Of a stretch of DNA of 64,000 nucleotides, positions 37,190-50,450 are shown in pieces (positions within the stretch are counted from its first letter, which is position 1; each line of letters begins with the position of its first letter). The DNA lies in NCBI RefSeq assembly GCF_011397635.1, contig NC_064755.1:18397282-18461281 (forward strand). The letters are read 5' to 3'. Made by a program: the position numbers and the translations under genes. Below the pieces are notes generated by a model. That model worked only from the letters and a program-made list of their open reading frames with translations, had not been told where the DNA came from and ran no database searches. Source of the stretch: Epinephelus fuscoguttatus. Lineage: Eukaryota > Chordata > Actinopteri > Perciformes > Serranidae.

Positions 37190-37287
37190 GCACTCGGCCA
37201 TTTCCGTCTTTAGCCAGCCGGTGGTGTCACTCAACAACCGTGGAGACTTCAAATCGCTTCAAATAATACCTGACATTACTGAATACG
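37190..37287 (+). other. phrf1: phrf1 non-coding exon 1 (inferred)
   Basis: A GC-richer stretch including GCCAGCCGGTGGTGTCAC ends at GAATACG, followed by a donor (GTAGGT) at 37288. A matching acceptor, TCTCTGTTCCAG, ends at 37925. A second UTR exon may run from 37926 to 38001, where GTGAGT follows. How it joins the exon carrying the ATG at 38154 is ambiguous (AG acceptors near 38105 and 38120). The exon 5' end is approximate. Confidence 0.5.
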
Positions 37288-38153
37288 GTAGGTTTGAAAT
37301 TACTATTAAATGCTCGAATAGGACACTGCAGTTATTAGTGTTAAATAAGGAACGTGTGTAAATCCCCTCACACACTGAGTGTGTTAGTGCAGACACCGGA
37401 GGAGCTTGTAGTTGACGTTCGCTAAATTTAGCTATTCTGAGGCTAGCTAACACACTACAGCGAAGCTAATGTTACTAGCTGCCGTCATTTGTTCATTAAC
37501 AACAACCTTACAGATTAGTCCGTTATTCGTGTCAGTGCATATATCTATCATGTTTATATTTCTACATATGCTGCATGTCCATTTCATACGAGGCATACAG
37601 ACAGCAGTTTGCTGCTGAGTTTTCTTCTTTGTTTACAAATGTAGCCGTAGCCATAGCATAGTTTGCAGACTACTGCTAGCTAGCAAGCTAATGTTAGATA
37701 ACCTTTTCCTGTTTGTCCGCAAATCATAAAGGATTGTGCCAAATTCTGTCCATTTAAAACTGCTGTTTTGTAATTTGTCGTCTACCCACGTGCTCCCAGA
37801 TGTCAAATATCGTGGTCAGTAAGGAAAGAGTGCTTGATTTAATGTGTACACTGTAGTTATGACTAACGGCACATCCCACAGACCAAGAGCGCATGCTTGA
37901 TGATCATTTTCCCTCTCTGTTCCAGGACTGAGGCAAAATATCACCTTGTCATTCCTTAAAGTTGGTTGAATATCATCCCTTCACCTCCTGTCCTTGACAT
38001 AGTGAGTAGAGTGGCTAACATGAAACCAGCACTCAAGAAACTGACATTATCTTTTATTTAAACACTATCTTTAATTCTGGTCTGTCTTCCAAGAACTCTT
38101 TTAGAGTAATAGCTGTCAGAGAAGTTGTCCAGCTGTTTTTCTGATGGTCAGCC

Positions 38154-41100
38154 ATGGATGAAGATGACAGCCAAGATGAGCTGATCAACCGCAGTACGTC
38201 CCATGGCAAAGGAAAAAGGGCTGCGCTGTGGGCCATCTCAGGTAGTTTGTATTACAGGTTTGTTATGTATAAGCTCCAGAGCTGATGGCTTGATTGTACA
38301 CCAGATTGCATTCACTTCCAATACAAGTGCAGTATCAAACATACTGAAAAGCGTTTAGCACCTCATGTATTTTGTGTGTGTTAATACTGTTTCTCCTCTC
38401 AGATGACTCGGATGATGTGGAAGAGGAGTCTGAGGAAGGAGGATCTGACAGTAGTGCGGAAGAAGAGGAGGATCACGTAGATGGAGAGGAGGAGGAGGAG
38501 GATGAGGAGGATGAGGAGGAAGAAGAAGGGAACGAAGAGGAGGATGGTACAAGTGACTGACTTTTAGAATATTAATTATTCTTTGCTCATCGTATTTCTA
38601 TATTGGAATTGTTGTTATTCAAGAAGCCTTAGTTTTCCTGGAGAGTTGATGTAACAGTATCATCTAGAAATATTGTATGTATACAATCACATTTCTACCC
38701 ACTTTTATCAGATGAGGAAGAGGAGGGAGATGCTAAGGCTGAGGATGGAGCTATCGGGGCAGCTTCCGCAGACCTTGCAGGGATGAGCTCGGATGAGGAC
38801 GCAGATAAGTGTCCCATCTGCCTTAACTCATTCAGCAGCCAGCCTGTTGCAACGCCAGAGAACTGCCAGCACTACTTTTGTCTTGACTGCATCCTTGCAT
38901 GGGCCAAGGTGGGTCTGACTCAGTGTTGTATGATAAGGAGAAAGCATTTTGTTGTAGAGCATCTTATATTTTTTGATTTTCAGTATATCCTCTGCATTTA
39001 AAAACATCTCTGGTAGAGGGAGCTCAATGGCTAACTCTCTGCATCTCTGTTCTCCTTTATTCAGAATGTAAACTCGTGTCCTGTAGACCGTATTGCCTTC
39101 AACAGCATATACCTAAGGAAATGTTATGGAGGCAAAGTGAAGAAAATGGTGAGTATGTTCAGTCTTTGGCATAACTTCTGGAACATTTAGTAATTCAGCT
39201 TACTCTGTATACATTTGTGTCATGTGGACTTATTTCTTATTGTGATGAATGCTCTATCCAGATCACAGTACAAAAGCCTGCGAAGGAAGGGCTAGAGGAA
39301 ACAGTAGATTTGGACCTGGAGCAGACCAGCTGTGAGGTGTGTGGGGGCAGTGACCGTGAGGACCGCCTTTTGCTCTGCGATGGCTGTGATGCTGGGTGAG
39401 ATAGATATTATTGTACTAAATAACCGCTGTAAAAGTGTGTTGAAAGTCAGCTTTTGCAGCTTTTGCCATTGTTACACCCTTAAAACCTGCTGTCCGGTTT
39501 CTCATCATCAGAGAAATTCGTTAAGCCTTTTTGTTCCATAGGTATCACATGGAGTGTCTCACACCACCTCTTGACTCTGTTCCTGTGGAGGAATGGTTCT
39601 GCCCTGAGTGTGTAGCCAACAACCGGCACTCAAGTAAGCCTTCAAGTAACTTCTATGAACAGATATCTGCATATGTGTGCAGAATCTGTAGGCAAGGGGC
39701 AAGATTTGGGTTTTGGAAATGTTCTGGTTTCTGTTCGCATTTAGGTTAACAGTCCATGTGGAGAGCAAAGGAGGCAGAACGTACTGGCCGAGTTTCAAAC
39801 CCATCGGCTACAGTCTGACAGTGGATTAGCTTTTTATTAGTTTTTCTCTAATTTACCTGCATTCATAGGCAGGTATTTGTTTTATAGAGATTACCTGAAA
39901 TTTTGTCTGGACCTGTCTCAAGTTGCTTATCAAACTGTAAACAATGACCGGCAAACGAAAGAGGAAGTCTTAGCCTGCATTTGTGCTTGGCTACACACAA
40001 AACCGTGAAATATTGTCCTTTGCCCATAGAGGTTATGTCGTCTTTTGACGATAGCCATTGAGTTCTGACATTGGCTTCTAAGTTATTTGACTTCCTAAAT
40101 TCATACTTGCTCAAACAATATTTTGGATTCGACAGTCCTTTACAGACTGGAAGAAAACTCAATCTGAATATTTAATCTTGTATTGTACAGTATTTTACAT
40201 ATCTCAGTGAATTGATGGCCATGTTTAAGAATTGTTTGCACTCATTAGCATCTTTACACTAGTTAGACTTTAAAATCTTTTTCACTCAGGGGGTTCAGCT
40301 GAAGAAATTAGTGATACAGAGAGCCTACCTTCTACTGCCCGTCCTGCCACCAGTCGCTCCCACTCTGGTGCTGCAGCTCCCACCAGAGCTATCGCCCGAA
40401 CTCAGCAGAGTGAGAGGGTTCGAGCCAACGTCAACCGACATCGCATCACGCAGGCACGCTCATCGCAGGTTTGGCATGAGGCGTGACGCTTCAGTCTTGG
40501 CTTACTTTCTAATTCACTACCAGAGCATAGGGCAGGCTAGCTGGATCTTACAGAAGTGTGTTGATGCTCCGCAGTTTGTTGTTGTGTGGATTGGGTTTAC
40601 TGATGACATTCATGACTCATTGAGTTGGGCATTTGGGTAATGCACTTTGGTGTTCCTGACAGCTGAAATGATGGCATGAGTTTTTGACATTTGTGAAATT
40701 TGATTGTTGATTGAAATGCTCGTGTGTCCATGTGTTTGGAAGTTGTTAAGACAGCAGTTGTTTGTGAAAATGAACCAGTGGAGTAAGGCAAACTTTTTCT
40801 TACTAGTTGGCGCCCACATATCTAATTCAGTCCACTTGGCTGGATGAGACTATTAATGCTGTGGTGGCTGGGCTCAACACGGCTGTGTATGTACGGGATT
40901 TCGCACCCCGCGCCCCAGCTAGCCGCAGGCGTAAAACCGGTAAGTAAGCACATACAAACAAATACACAACAGTTTTCAGAAAGGGTTACTTAATTACAAG
41001 AACACACATGAACAGATGTAGCAAAAGTAAAAGCAGGGCATAGCTATGAGGCTGACATGGTGATGTGCTTGTGATGAGAGACAACTTTTATGATTGTTGG

Positions 41101-44100
41101 AACAGGAAGACGCAGAAAGGTCAGACGCAAGAAGACGTCTTCTTCTATGGCTAAAAATGGTAAAGCAGCAAGTACAGGAGTCAAGAGGAGGAAACGGAGA
41201 GTGAGGAGGACTAAGTCCAGAAAAAAACTGGTGAGTGTGTCACTAACATCAGTCTTAAGATTTGAATGATTTGGTTTTAAAAATTTCATTAGCTGTATCA
41301 CTAGCTTAGACTCACGCTAGTCTATGCTCCCATAAACATTTAATTAAATTCCCACCAAGGTGACAAATGAAGAGTGTGAAGCTTGAAACGTCACCTTGGT
41401 GGGAATTTAATTAAATGTTTATGGGAGCGTAGTCGAGTATGCAGACTCTGTTTTTCCTATCTTGCATTATCTCTTGTCCAGCACCTAGTTTGTTATTGTC
41501 TGAGTGTGCGTGCTTTTGTAATCTTTAGTATAACACTACATGTGAACCATGATTTATTAATTTTTCATATTTCTAATAATCAACATAAATAATTAGTAAT
41601 ATTAAAAAATCTCTTGAAGCTGTTTGGTGATTTTCACTCAAAATAAATTCGTATCTTTTTTTCCCACTAGGCGTTAAAAAAGCCAATCACTCCTCGAAGC
41701 CGTATCGCTAACAATCTTGGAATTGTAAAGGACAAGAAGAGCGCTTCACTTCCAACAGTATATCGGCCGTCAGAGCACACACTGAGCAGCATGCGTGCTG
41801 ACATAGGTGCAGCATCCCTCTCTATCTACGGAGATCCATTTGACCTGGATCCCTTTGTGGAACGGTAAGACCCTTGTGCAAATTGTAGTGCTGACCCAAA
41901 TGCCATTTTATAGGCTTCACTTATCACGTGATGTTTGTGATAGCGCATAATATGTGGGGAATGAATAGAGATGGTTACTAGTGCCACTCATATACTGGTC
42001 TAGTGGATCTGACTCCTTGACATAAGGCCCGTTTCCACTGAAGAAGTTCCTGGTACTATTTGGGAGGCAGGAACTACTACAGGAATGTCCTCTCGCTCGG
42101 CCCTCTCAACCGCCGTGTCTCCACTGAGAGAGTGGAGTAGGAGGAAGGTTCCTGTAAAGTTACGGGCTCTGTATGTGACGTAATCGTTGCGCGACCATTT
42201 TGACCGGGCGACGTAGGGATGCCGTTAGCTGTTAGCCCTTAGCGGTGTCTGTAATAACTCACTAAATGGCCTGTGAAAAAAATATTCTTTCCAGTGGATG
42301 TCTTAGTTACAACGTGATTGAACTAACTGGAGTAGTTTCATGTCGTAGCCGACAATGGGAGGCTTTTAACAGATCACGTCCTGATGTTAGCTTTGCTGCT
42401 GCTGTTAGCTGTCCCTGTCAGCTGATGCTTTCTAGACATCGTGATTTCCCAAAACTGAATAAATACCACACATATCGACACAAAACTGCTTTGCTAGCTC
42501 AATCATGTTGTAACTAAGATTTCCGCTGGAAATATATTTTTTTTTACGTGATGGCGGAAGCTATATGAACGAGCTAACTCTCGTCTGCTGAGTTTTAAAA
42601 ATGCAGGTTATTTTGTTGCTTTCTGTTGTCGTCACATCCCTCCTTGAGTATATCCAATCAGCACCAAGTAATCCCCATGCCCCAGCCAGGAGTCTTTTGG
42701 GGCCGTTGAGTACCTACCCCGAGGCAGGGACTTGTTTAGCCCCTGTAAAAGTTCTGGAACTCTGTCCTTCGGGGGTGGTTCCTGCGGTGGAGACACGTAC
42801 CAACGGCCCCGGCCCCGTAAAATTACCCCGGAACGGGCCTATAGTAACCCTTTATCACATGCTTTGAACCAAGCTTTTATCTTATCACCTGATGGTGTTA
42901 AATGCTCCTGTGCCACTAATTTATTTGACATTCCTATATACTGAAAGCCTTTCAGCCCAATTTCTGCTTTGTTTTGATTCTACACAGCTGAATGTGTGAT
43001 ACAAATATTGTTTTACAAGTAGACAAACAAAGAAAAACAAATAGCTCCCCAGTATGATTTAAGATCACAAATTCGGTTACAAACAAATATTTGATTAGTT
43101 TGGTTCAGCCTTATTATAATCATGTGGTTCTCACTGTTAACTATTCAAGTATAAAGTACATATGTGGATGATGTTTTTGTATATTTCACTGTGTTTATGT
43201 GTTTCTGCATAGCTGAGCATGTACAGTGTTAATTATTAAGCAAATTGTGCCTTATGGTATTAATTTTACCAGTGAGGAAGAAGAGCAGCAGGCTACATCA
43301 CTGTTGGAAGCCAAGCGACGAGGGATCTCGCGATCTGCTCTTCGTTCTCACCAGCCTGTAGCTCGACCAGTCACTGCGAGCCTTTCAAGGTAATGTCCCC
43401 TTTTTGCCATGATGTGCAGGGTTGGTTATCCAGAACGTGTTTCTGCTTATCAATCCATAGCATGAGCAAGCATTTACTGCAGCAGGGTTTTTGAATGTCC
43501 TCAGTTTTAGTTATAATGACCCCAGAAACCGGCTGAAAGTGCACACAGTTGCAAACTGTGAACATGTGTATGATGTGATAGAGAAACAGTACCTTGGTTT
43601 TTAGGACAAATGTGTTTATGGCAGTTTAAATCTGCTGAAGGTAAAAGTAGTTATTGTTTTTTCTTTTTAGATCGGTTAAAAAAAGATCCTTTATCAGTTT
43701 TGCAAAGAACCAAAATTGATGATCAGATTAAAAACTTTGAACAAGTTTAATGTGCATACTGCTAGAGATCACAATTGCTCATATATGTAACATGAGGTGT
43801 CTTAACTGTCTGAGTTTTTGTGATCAAGAGAAGACCTAACTTGATGGATACTAAAGTATTATGGATTATCTAATTAAAGGTTTGCTTTGCTAAACCAGGA
43901 GAGGTATGGATGTTCCACAATCAAGGAGTGTTGTGGAGGCTGCTCCCGTGCCTGACCTCCTGGGCAGCATCCTGTCAGGACAGAGTGTCCTGCTAATGGA
44001 CAGTTCTGATGTTGTTATTAATCGAGATGGTTCCCTTAAAACTACAAAGCCGAGTAAGTTTGTGTGGCACATTTTCAAACGCAAAGACTACACATTCAGA

Positions 44101-47100
44101 TTTAGATAAATGTTTTGCATGTGTCAGCTGACTATGACTGACTGAGCCTATTGCTGTCACCATTTCCTATTTTCTGTTTTTCCCCAACACTGTGATGTGT
44201 TTCTCTGAATAAGTGCTGTGAGTAGTACACAATGTGTAAGTGTAGGTCATCTGCTGAGCAAGGCAAAAAAACTTGCATTATAATTTGTGAATGTTTTGTG
44301 TTACAGTGTTGCCATCTGTGTTAAAGCCAAGTTGCAGCAATAGCTGTAGCTCAGGAGATGGCAGCACCCAGATCAGCCCAGTGATGTCGCCCAACCAGGG
44401 AGACAGTTCTCCATCGCCTCACTACAACAGAGACCTGCCAGGATCCTCCCATAGCTCCACCAACAGACCTTTCTCCCAGAGCTCTTCGCGCTTACACTCC
44501 CCAGCCAGCCACATCCCATCATCTTCCCATTCTGATTTACCACCCCGAGGTCACCCAACTTTGCTGCCACCTCGTCCAATCAGACCCACACCCCCTCCTG
44601 GTCACTGGAGAACCAATGGAGTTAGAGCCCCCAGTCCTTCCTCATCCATCCAACCTACCCTTGACTCCAGCTCTAAGAGCAAAGTAGAGACCTCATCACA
44701 GTCCCAAACTATAAAAGCACCTGTAAAGCCCATGTGGGTAGATGTGTCGGTTCTTCCAAGGATACCAAAAATAAAAAGGGAGAGCAGTGGTATCACAAAT
44801 GATGACACTGGTCAAGGGGGTGGCACTGGCAGTAATCGAAGCAGCAGTAGTAGGGGAAATAGTAGAAATTCTGCCACCAGTAGTAATGGTTATGGCATGC
44901 CAGAAACAGGCATGAACAGCCTTGCTGGGGACAAGGGAAAGCAGCAAAGTGTAGACCAGCAAAAGGGCAGGGCTGACGGTCAGGCCCAGAGGCAGAGGCC
45001 CGATGGAAACAGCTCATCCTCAGCTTTCTCCAACTCATTCTCCTCCTTCTCCTCTACTGGCTCCTCTACCAACCAGCAACGTTATTCCTCATCGTCTTCC
45101 TCTTCTTCATCAGCAGTGAGCTTCCGCATTAACTCCAGTGGGAACTCCTGGCAGGCAAGGCGGCTTAGCAGCTCCTCATCCTCTGCTGCTGGAGACAGTT
45201 TGCAGGAACGCCGCAGAGAAAAAGAAGATGAAGCAAGGAAGAGACAGCTGCACAGGGATAAACAGATGCTTCTGGCATCACGTACGCTGGTCAATAAGGA
45301 ACAAGACAGTAATACTATCTACGATCCCTTTAATCCTACTCTGTCAGACTCGAGCAGCTCAGAGGATGAAGCTGAGAACAAAAGCCTGGATGGTAGCTCC
45401 CGACATGCCACACTTGAGGGGATGGCCCCTAGTTTAAAAAATGAGAAAGGTTTAGTGCAAAGCAAGCAGAAACCAGTTCCTGTGAAAACTGAAACACAGG
45501 AGAATGAGGACTTCCAGGAAGGAGCGAGGGGAGCTAGTCCTCAGGAAACCACAACACAAGAGGTCAGATTCTCAGAGGAACATGTCAAGGTCGAAAAAGA
45601 GTCATCAATAGAGACAAAGACTGAGAAACACACCCAATTACTTGACATTAAAGTTAAGAAGGAGCCCGGGTTAGATGATGCAGGGGATGATGAAAGGTTT
45701 GGTCATAGTGTAAAAAGTTTGAATTCAGAGACAGCAAACACCACACCACCTGTTCAACACAGCCTGGATCTTTTAAAGACTGAGAGACAGACTCTAGAAG
45801 ATGATAGTGGACAGACTGTTGGAACTCCCAACAGTGCTCCCCCTGACTCAAAGAACGATTCATCAGCATCCAGCTCTGCTCCCACTACGAACAGACAAAA
45901 ACCAGAAACTAAATCAGATTCTAAATCGGACTCCAAATCCTCTCCCAAGTCAAGAGATTCGGGCCATAACAAGACCTCAAAGGAGAGATGCTCGAGCAGT
46001 TTGGAGACAGACAAAGAGAGGAGAGGAGACCATCATGCATCAAGTCAGGGAGGCCGACGAAAAGAAAAGGAGAAGGACAGTCAAAGGAGTTCCAGGCGTT
46101 CAAGGTCCAGAGAGAAGAGGAAGGCCCATTCATCCTCAGAAAGCTCTCAGTCCAATTCCCCGGATAGGACTCGCAGAAAGAGGCGGCGATCCCGGTCGCG
46201 ATCCAAAGACAGGAGACGATCTAGGTAAATACGTAATACTTATCCAAAATTCCTGGTATCAACTATGTAGTAAGCATCTGTTTGACGTTAAGACCTTTAT
46301 TATTTGTTTGTTGTTTCTGATTTTAGATCTGGTTCCAGCTCCAGCAGCAGAGAGCATTCAAGAAGGAGGAAGCAAAAACGAAGGAGCAAGGAAAGAAATG
46401 ACGGCAGAGAGAGAGACTGTGAAAGAAGACGTTTGTCAAAAGACAAGAGACGTGGTCGGTCTCGCTCAAAATCACGTTCAAGGTCTAGATCAAAGGACCA
46501 TAAACGTGGTCATTCTCGCTCAATATCACGCTCAAAATCACGGTCCAGATCCAGGGAAAGGAGGAAAGACCACACACGACCGCAACAATCTTCTCTCTCC
46601 TATAGAGACAAGGTAGAGTACCGGTCAAGAGACAAGAGAAGACAAAGGTCCAGATCCAGATCAAGAGAGAAACGGAAAGATGAAGGATCATCATCCAAGA
46701 GTTCTCAGAAAACTTCAGGGTCTAGTGTTTTGTCCCTGAAAGACACAAAACAGTTAAAGGACAAGAAAAAAGAGAAGGATATCCCTCGGAGCTGCCTCAA
46801 AGAGGAAAAACTTGTTCCACTGAACAAACACACGACTTCCTCCTGTGCTGCCACCTCTGTAGTTAGTAAGAAAGACAAAGACCTCAAGGCAGATGTCCAG
46901 GCCACAACAACAGAAATGGCAAAAGAGATGAAGGTTGGAAAAGAGATTAAGAAAGAAAAACAACCACTTCTTGATATGTTTGAAGATTCTCCTATTACTA
47001 CGGAAATTAAGAAAGAAGAAACTGACATCCATGCCTTGACGGTAGCTAAAAGCATAGATGAGGAAGGAAACAAAGAAGACCCCATCAAGACTGAGACAAT

Positions 47101-49411
47101 TGAAATCCAGACCGAGACTGAGACATTTGAAATCAAGACTGAGACTTGTGAAATCCAGATAGATAAATCTGAGCCAGGTTCCCCAGATTTATGCCAATTA
47201 CCCCCCGTCACCTCATTTTCTACATTGACCACATCTGTTACAACAGACTGTCTCCAGGACACAGTCTCTCCATCTCATCAAGAGTTAATAGCCACTGGAG
47301 AACAATCTGACACTGTTGGGTTGACTGTCCCTATAAAGCAGGAAGTTCTGCAACCCTCAGACTCTGATGATGACTTTAATGTTGATGTGATGCTCGACAA
47401 CCTGGACTATGTGAAGTCTGAGCGCACAGAGGAAAGTGGTGAATCTTTCAAACAAAAGAAGGAAGTGGAGGAGGGGAAGAATGAACAGGTATCGACTGCA
47501 GTGGGGGCCAAATCCAAGTCTCAAGTGAAGAGGGTTACCTGGAATATACAGGAGCCTGAGGGGCCTCAACCAGAGAAATCTGCAAGCAGTAAGTAAAAGC
47601 AATCCACTAGCAGATTTATCCTCACAAGTTCTTGCTGATCATACAACTAAAAATATGGATAATAATAAGATGTAAGAGTGATTTTAGATCAAGTTTAGCT
47701 AAATGTTTTTTGAACTCTCTCTTGTGCAGAGCTGTCCCTGTATAAATTGAAGCTGAAACAGGAAGGTCGCAGACCCTCCTCAACTGTCCAGACATCCAGT
47801 CAGGTAGGACAGAATCACTGCAGAGTTTATTTAATACTTCAAACAACTTTTATTTGCAGACATCAAGTGTTTAATGTGATTAAATGGCCACATGATGGCA
47901 GTGTTCTTTTAGGTGGAGCAAATGTATTGTCTGGGTGAAGTCACGTGATAGAAACTAAAACTGACACTGAAGCATTTTCAGGGTAAATGAAAGTAAAAGC
48001 CATTCTGAGGAAATCAAAACTGTTGTCTGCACATTTAATATAACCACTAATCCCAGACTCTTTCCATTACATCATCTACAGACCTGTATTACATAAGATT
48101 TTGGACTGTTGGTTGAACAAAACAAACAGTTGGGATACATTGCTGTGGATTGTGGGAAATTATAATGGGCATTTTCAGTTTTGTGATGTTATACTGGCAA
48201 AATGATTAATTGAGAAAATAATTTTTAGTTGCAGCCCTAAATTATATAATCTATTTTTTATTCTATCTTTGGGTAATCTTTTATTTGAGTCACATCCATG
48301 CATATACCGTGTCTTGATTTTCCTAGGACATCACTGGAGCTGTCAGTCATCCTTCCAAGAAGGGTGCTGCCGGTGCGCTCGGTACCTCCTCTAGACCTGA
48401 TGGTGCACAAGGAGAGGCAGAGGAGGGGGATTTGTCGAGGAAAGACCAGGTGAATCTGGCTTTTGAATATTTAATCTTTAAACAAAATGTGTAGATTAGT
48501 CCTGTGTTGTATTTTATTTTGTGTAAGCATTATGACTCTGTCCTATTTTGTGAATATATGTGCAAACTATATCATGGCATTTGTCTTGTTTTAATCCCAC
48601 CATCAGTATTTGAAGAAGCTGCACATGCAGGAGAGAGCTATAGAAGAGGTGAAGCTCGCCATCAAGCCTTTCTACCAGAAGAGGGACATCAACAAGGAGG
48701 AATACAAAGAGATTCTACGCAAAGCTGTCCAGAAGGTGGGTTCAAAGTCTTGCCAAGACTTGCTTAGAGCTATGCTATGCGGGATTTTCCGAAAAAAAAA
48801 AACAAAAAACAAAAAAAAAAACAATGTATAGACTAATACAGAAGTAATCCCTCTGTGTCATCACTTATGACCCAAAAGAAGTGTGTAGTGTCTGCATAGT
48901 CTCTGCCCTCTGCATATATTTTCCTATTTTCTGTGTTGGGACATTTATGGGCGTGTACCCGCCTACAGCACTCAGGTGAGGTTGAGGCTTTCCTAAAACA
49001 TTGCGAACCAGCAGGCATCCAAGAAACTCAGTGCCAAGAAAAATGCAAATATAGTGAGGCGAAACAACAAACGAGTTTGGCTTTTACTTTCATTTTGCCG
49101 GCGAGTGCCTTTACAAACACTATTTGACAATCCTGCGTAGTATACCTGTTAAGCCCTAATAACTTTTGAGTATTAAACTCAGGCATATCTGTTTCTGAGG
49201 TCATCAGTTGAATGAGAATTTAAATGTAATCATCTTGTGTTCTGGTCATCAGGTGTGCCACAGCAAGAGTGGGGAGATCAACCCAGTGAAGGTGGGCAAT
49301 CTGGTCAAGGCATATGTGGACAAATACAAGCATGCTAGGAAACACAAGAAAGGAGAGGACTTAGGGCAGACGCAGGAGGCTGAGGCCATGAAAACCTCTG
49401 ATAGCCCCTGA
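38154..49411 (+). CDS. phrf1: PHD and RING finger domain-containing protein 1 (1768 aa, 18 coding exons)
   Basis: Coding exons: 38154-38241, 38403-38546, 38712-38908, 39065-39148, 39262-39395, 39542-39633, 40290-40468, 40807-40939, 41106-41230, 41671-41864, 43273-43389, 43899-44053, 44307-46224, 46327-47588, 47730-47803, 48327-48449, 48607-48735, 49253-49411. All phases close. Domain order: acidic Glu/Asp tract (about 30-90); RING finger from C111 (CPICLNSF, then HYFCLDC and CPVD); PHD finger from about C195 ([20 protein letters not shown] through WFCPEC); Arg/Lys-rich block (about 340-400); motif [12 protein letters not shown]; a very long Ser-rich region (about 550-1187); an RS-repeat region (about 1187-1290); and a C-terminal helical domain ([20 protein letters not shown] onwards). 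Family knowledge: PHRF1 binds the phosphorylated RNA polymerase II tail and is a RING E3 ligase linked to TGIF turnover and DNA-end joining. The protein is a little longer than human PHRF1 (about 1650 aa). The donor after 40468 (GTTTGG) is weak but keeps frame. Confidence 0.95.
38440..38546 (+). repeat. GAG/GAA-rich tract coding for an acidic run in Phrf1
   Basis: A trinucleotide-rich stretch inside coding exon 2 encodes a nearly continuous Glu/Asp run. It is likely to vary in length between individuals. Human PHRF1 is acidic at the same place. Confidence 0.8.
41327..41427. repeat. perfect 38-bp inverted repeat (foldback) in a phrf1 intron
   Basis: The left arm (41327-41364) and right arm (41390-41427) are exact reverse complements. 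Each begins CTCCCATAAACATTTAATTA in its own orientation and ends at GTGAC next to a 25-nt loop (41365-41389). Weaker pairing continues outward by about 15 bases. This could be a tiny foldback transposon or a hairpin in the pre-mRNA. The intron is 41231-41670 of phrf1. Confidence 0.9.
42025..42840. mobile_element. 816-bp inverted-repeat element in a phrf1 intron
   Basis: The left end is AGGCCCGTTTCCACTGAAG and the right end, reverse complemented, is AGGCCCGTTCCGGGG. Both sides are flanked by ATA (42022-42024 and 42841-42843), a possible 3-bp target duplication of the kind made by Harbinger-type elements. The interior includes near-palindromic words of the arms and an open frame (42266-42517) that I cannot assign. 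It is probably non-autonomous. Confidence 0.55.
47945..48242. mobile_element. possible decayed element with a TTGCAGCCCTAA end, in a phrf1 intron
   Basis: The right part, GAAAATAATTTTTAGTTGCA then GCCCTAA, is a common end of short fish elements that begin TAGGGCTGCAAC. No matching left end was found, so the left border is arbitrary. Confidence 0.4.
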
Positions 49412-50450
49412 GGAGGTGTGAATTACAGGCAAGGACAGCCACACCCACTTACAACACTTTCTCCTATGTTATATTATCTTTTATTTGCGTCCTACCACTG
49501 GGTGTGATCTCAAATCTCTCTGACAAACCCTACCTAAATGGTTCACTAAGATTTACTCTCAGCTTCAAGACGGAACATTTTCTATAATGTCGAGCTTCAC
49601 TGAATTTTGAGGACAACCTTTTTTTTTTGTTTTGTTTTGTTGATCACTTGAACTGCACCTAGTGATGTCTTGTGCTTGGACTGTCACTGCCAAGAACTGG
49701 TGTCTATGTGTAGTACAGCTCTGAAACTCAATGGGAAACTGTGAGGTTGTGCCTTAAAGAGGCAGATTTCAATGACCCTCCCATGGAGCGATCAGTCAGG
49801 TAGCTTTCTCCACAGGCATATCACTGGGAGGATGCAGCGTGGGCTTTGAGTTGAGTTTCCCTATGGCTGTTTTGTTTTGTGGGGAGTCGAGGGGTATTTA
49901 TCAGTGGCAAAACTAATTCTGTTGGTTCGTAAGTGGTGTGAAAGTATGCAGAGTATGCATATTGAACAAGTTTGTCACATTAAGGAACAACACTGTTATG
50001 CAATTTTTGTAGAAAATTTATCAGTAGAGTAACTAAACAATTTTAGATTTGGTTGTAAATAATATAGATTTGATATATCCACTCGTATGTTTCTTTCATC
50101 TGTGCTGCCTGTTGTGAATGACTGGCATAAATGGCTCTAGTTTATAGAGTTGATTGGTTTATGTTTTGTATTTGAAAGCCTCTGTTATCTGCCTTCCACA
50201 TCTCCAATGTCCATGTCTAATGAGTTAAATCTAGGCCAGGCAGTTTGAAACAAAAAATGGAGATACTCCTCTTGAAAAACAGCCTATGCTTTTAGGAATA
50301 CTTGTTTTCATATGTTCCAAACAAACCTTTGATTCTCAGCATTATCCGATTTTCAACCCATAACTGAAATGTAGAAAACCAGGGAGGATTTTGTTTCTGT
50401 GTCAAAGTAGTTAAAAAAAAAATTTAATAAAAATATACTATTTCCCTCAG
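49412..50450 (+). other. phrf1: phrf1 3' UTR (inferred)
   Basis: AT-rich sequence after the phrf1 stop with no further exon. AATAAA at 50426-50431 is the first good poly(A) signal. Later candidates up to about 51.2 kb cannot be excluded. Confidence 0.55.
50426..50431 (+). terminator. phrf1 polyadenylation signal candidate
   Basis: AATAAA in an A-rich context, about 1 kb after the stop codon. Confidence 0.45.

Noticed and set aside
44373..47262. Minus-strand frames opposite phrf1 large exons
   Set aside because: Antisense shadows of low-complexity coding sequence.
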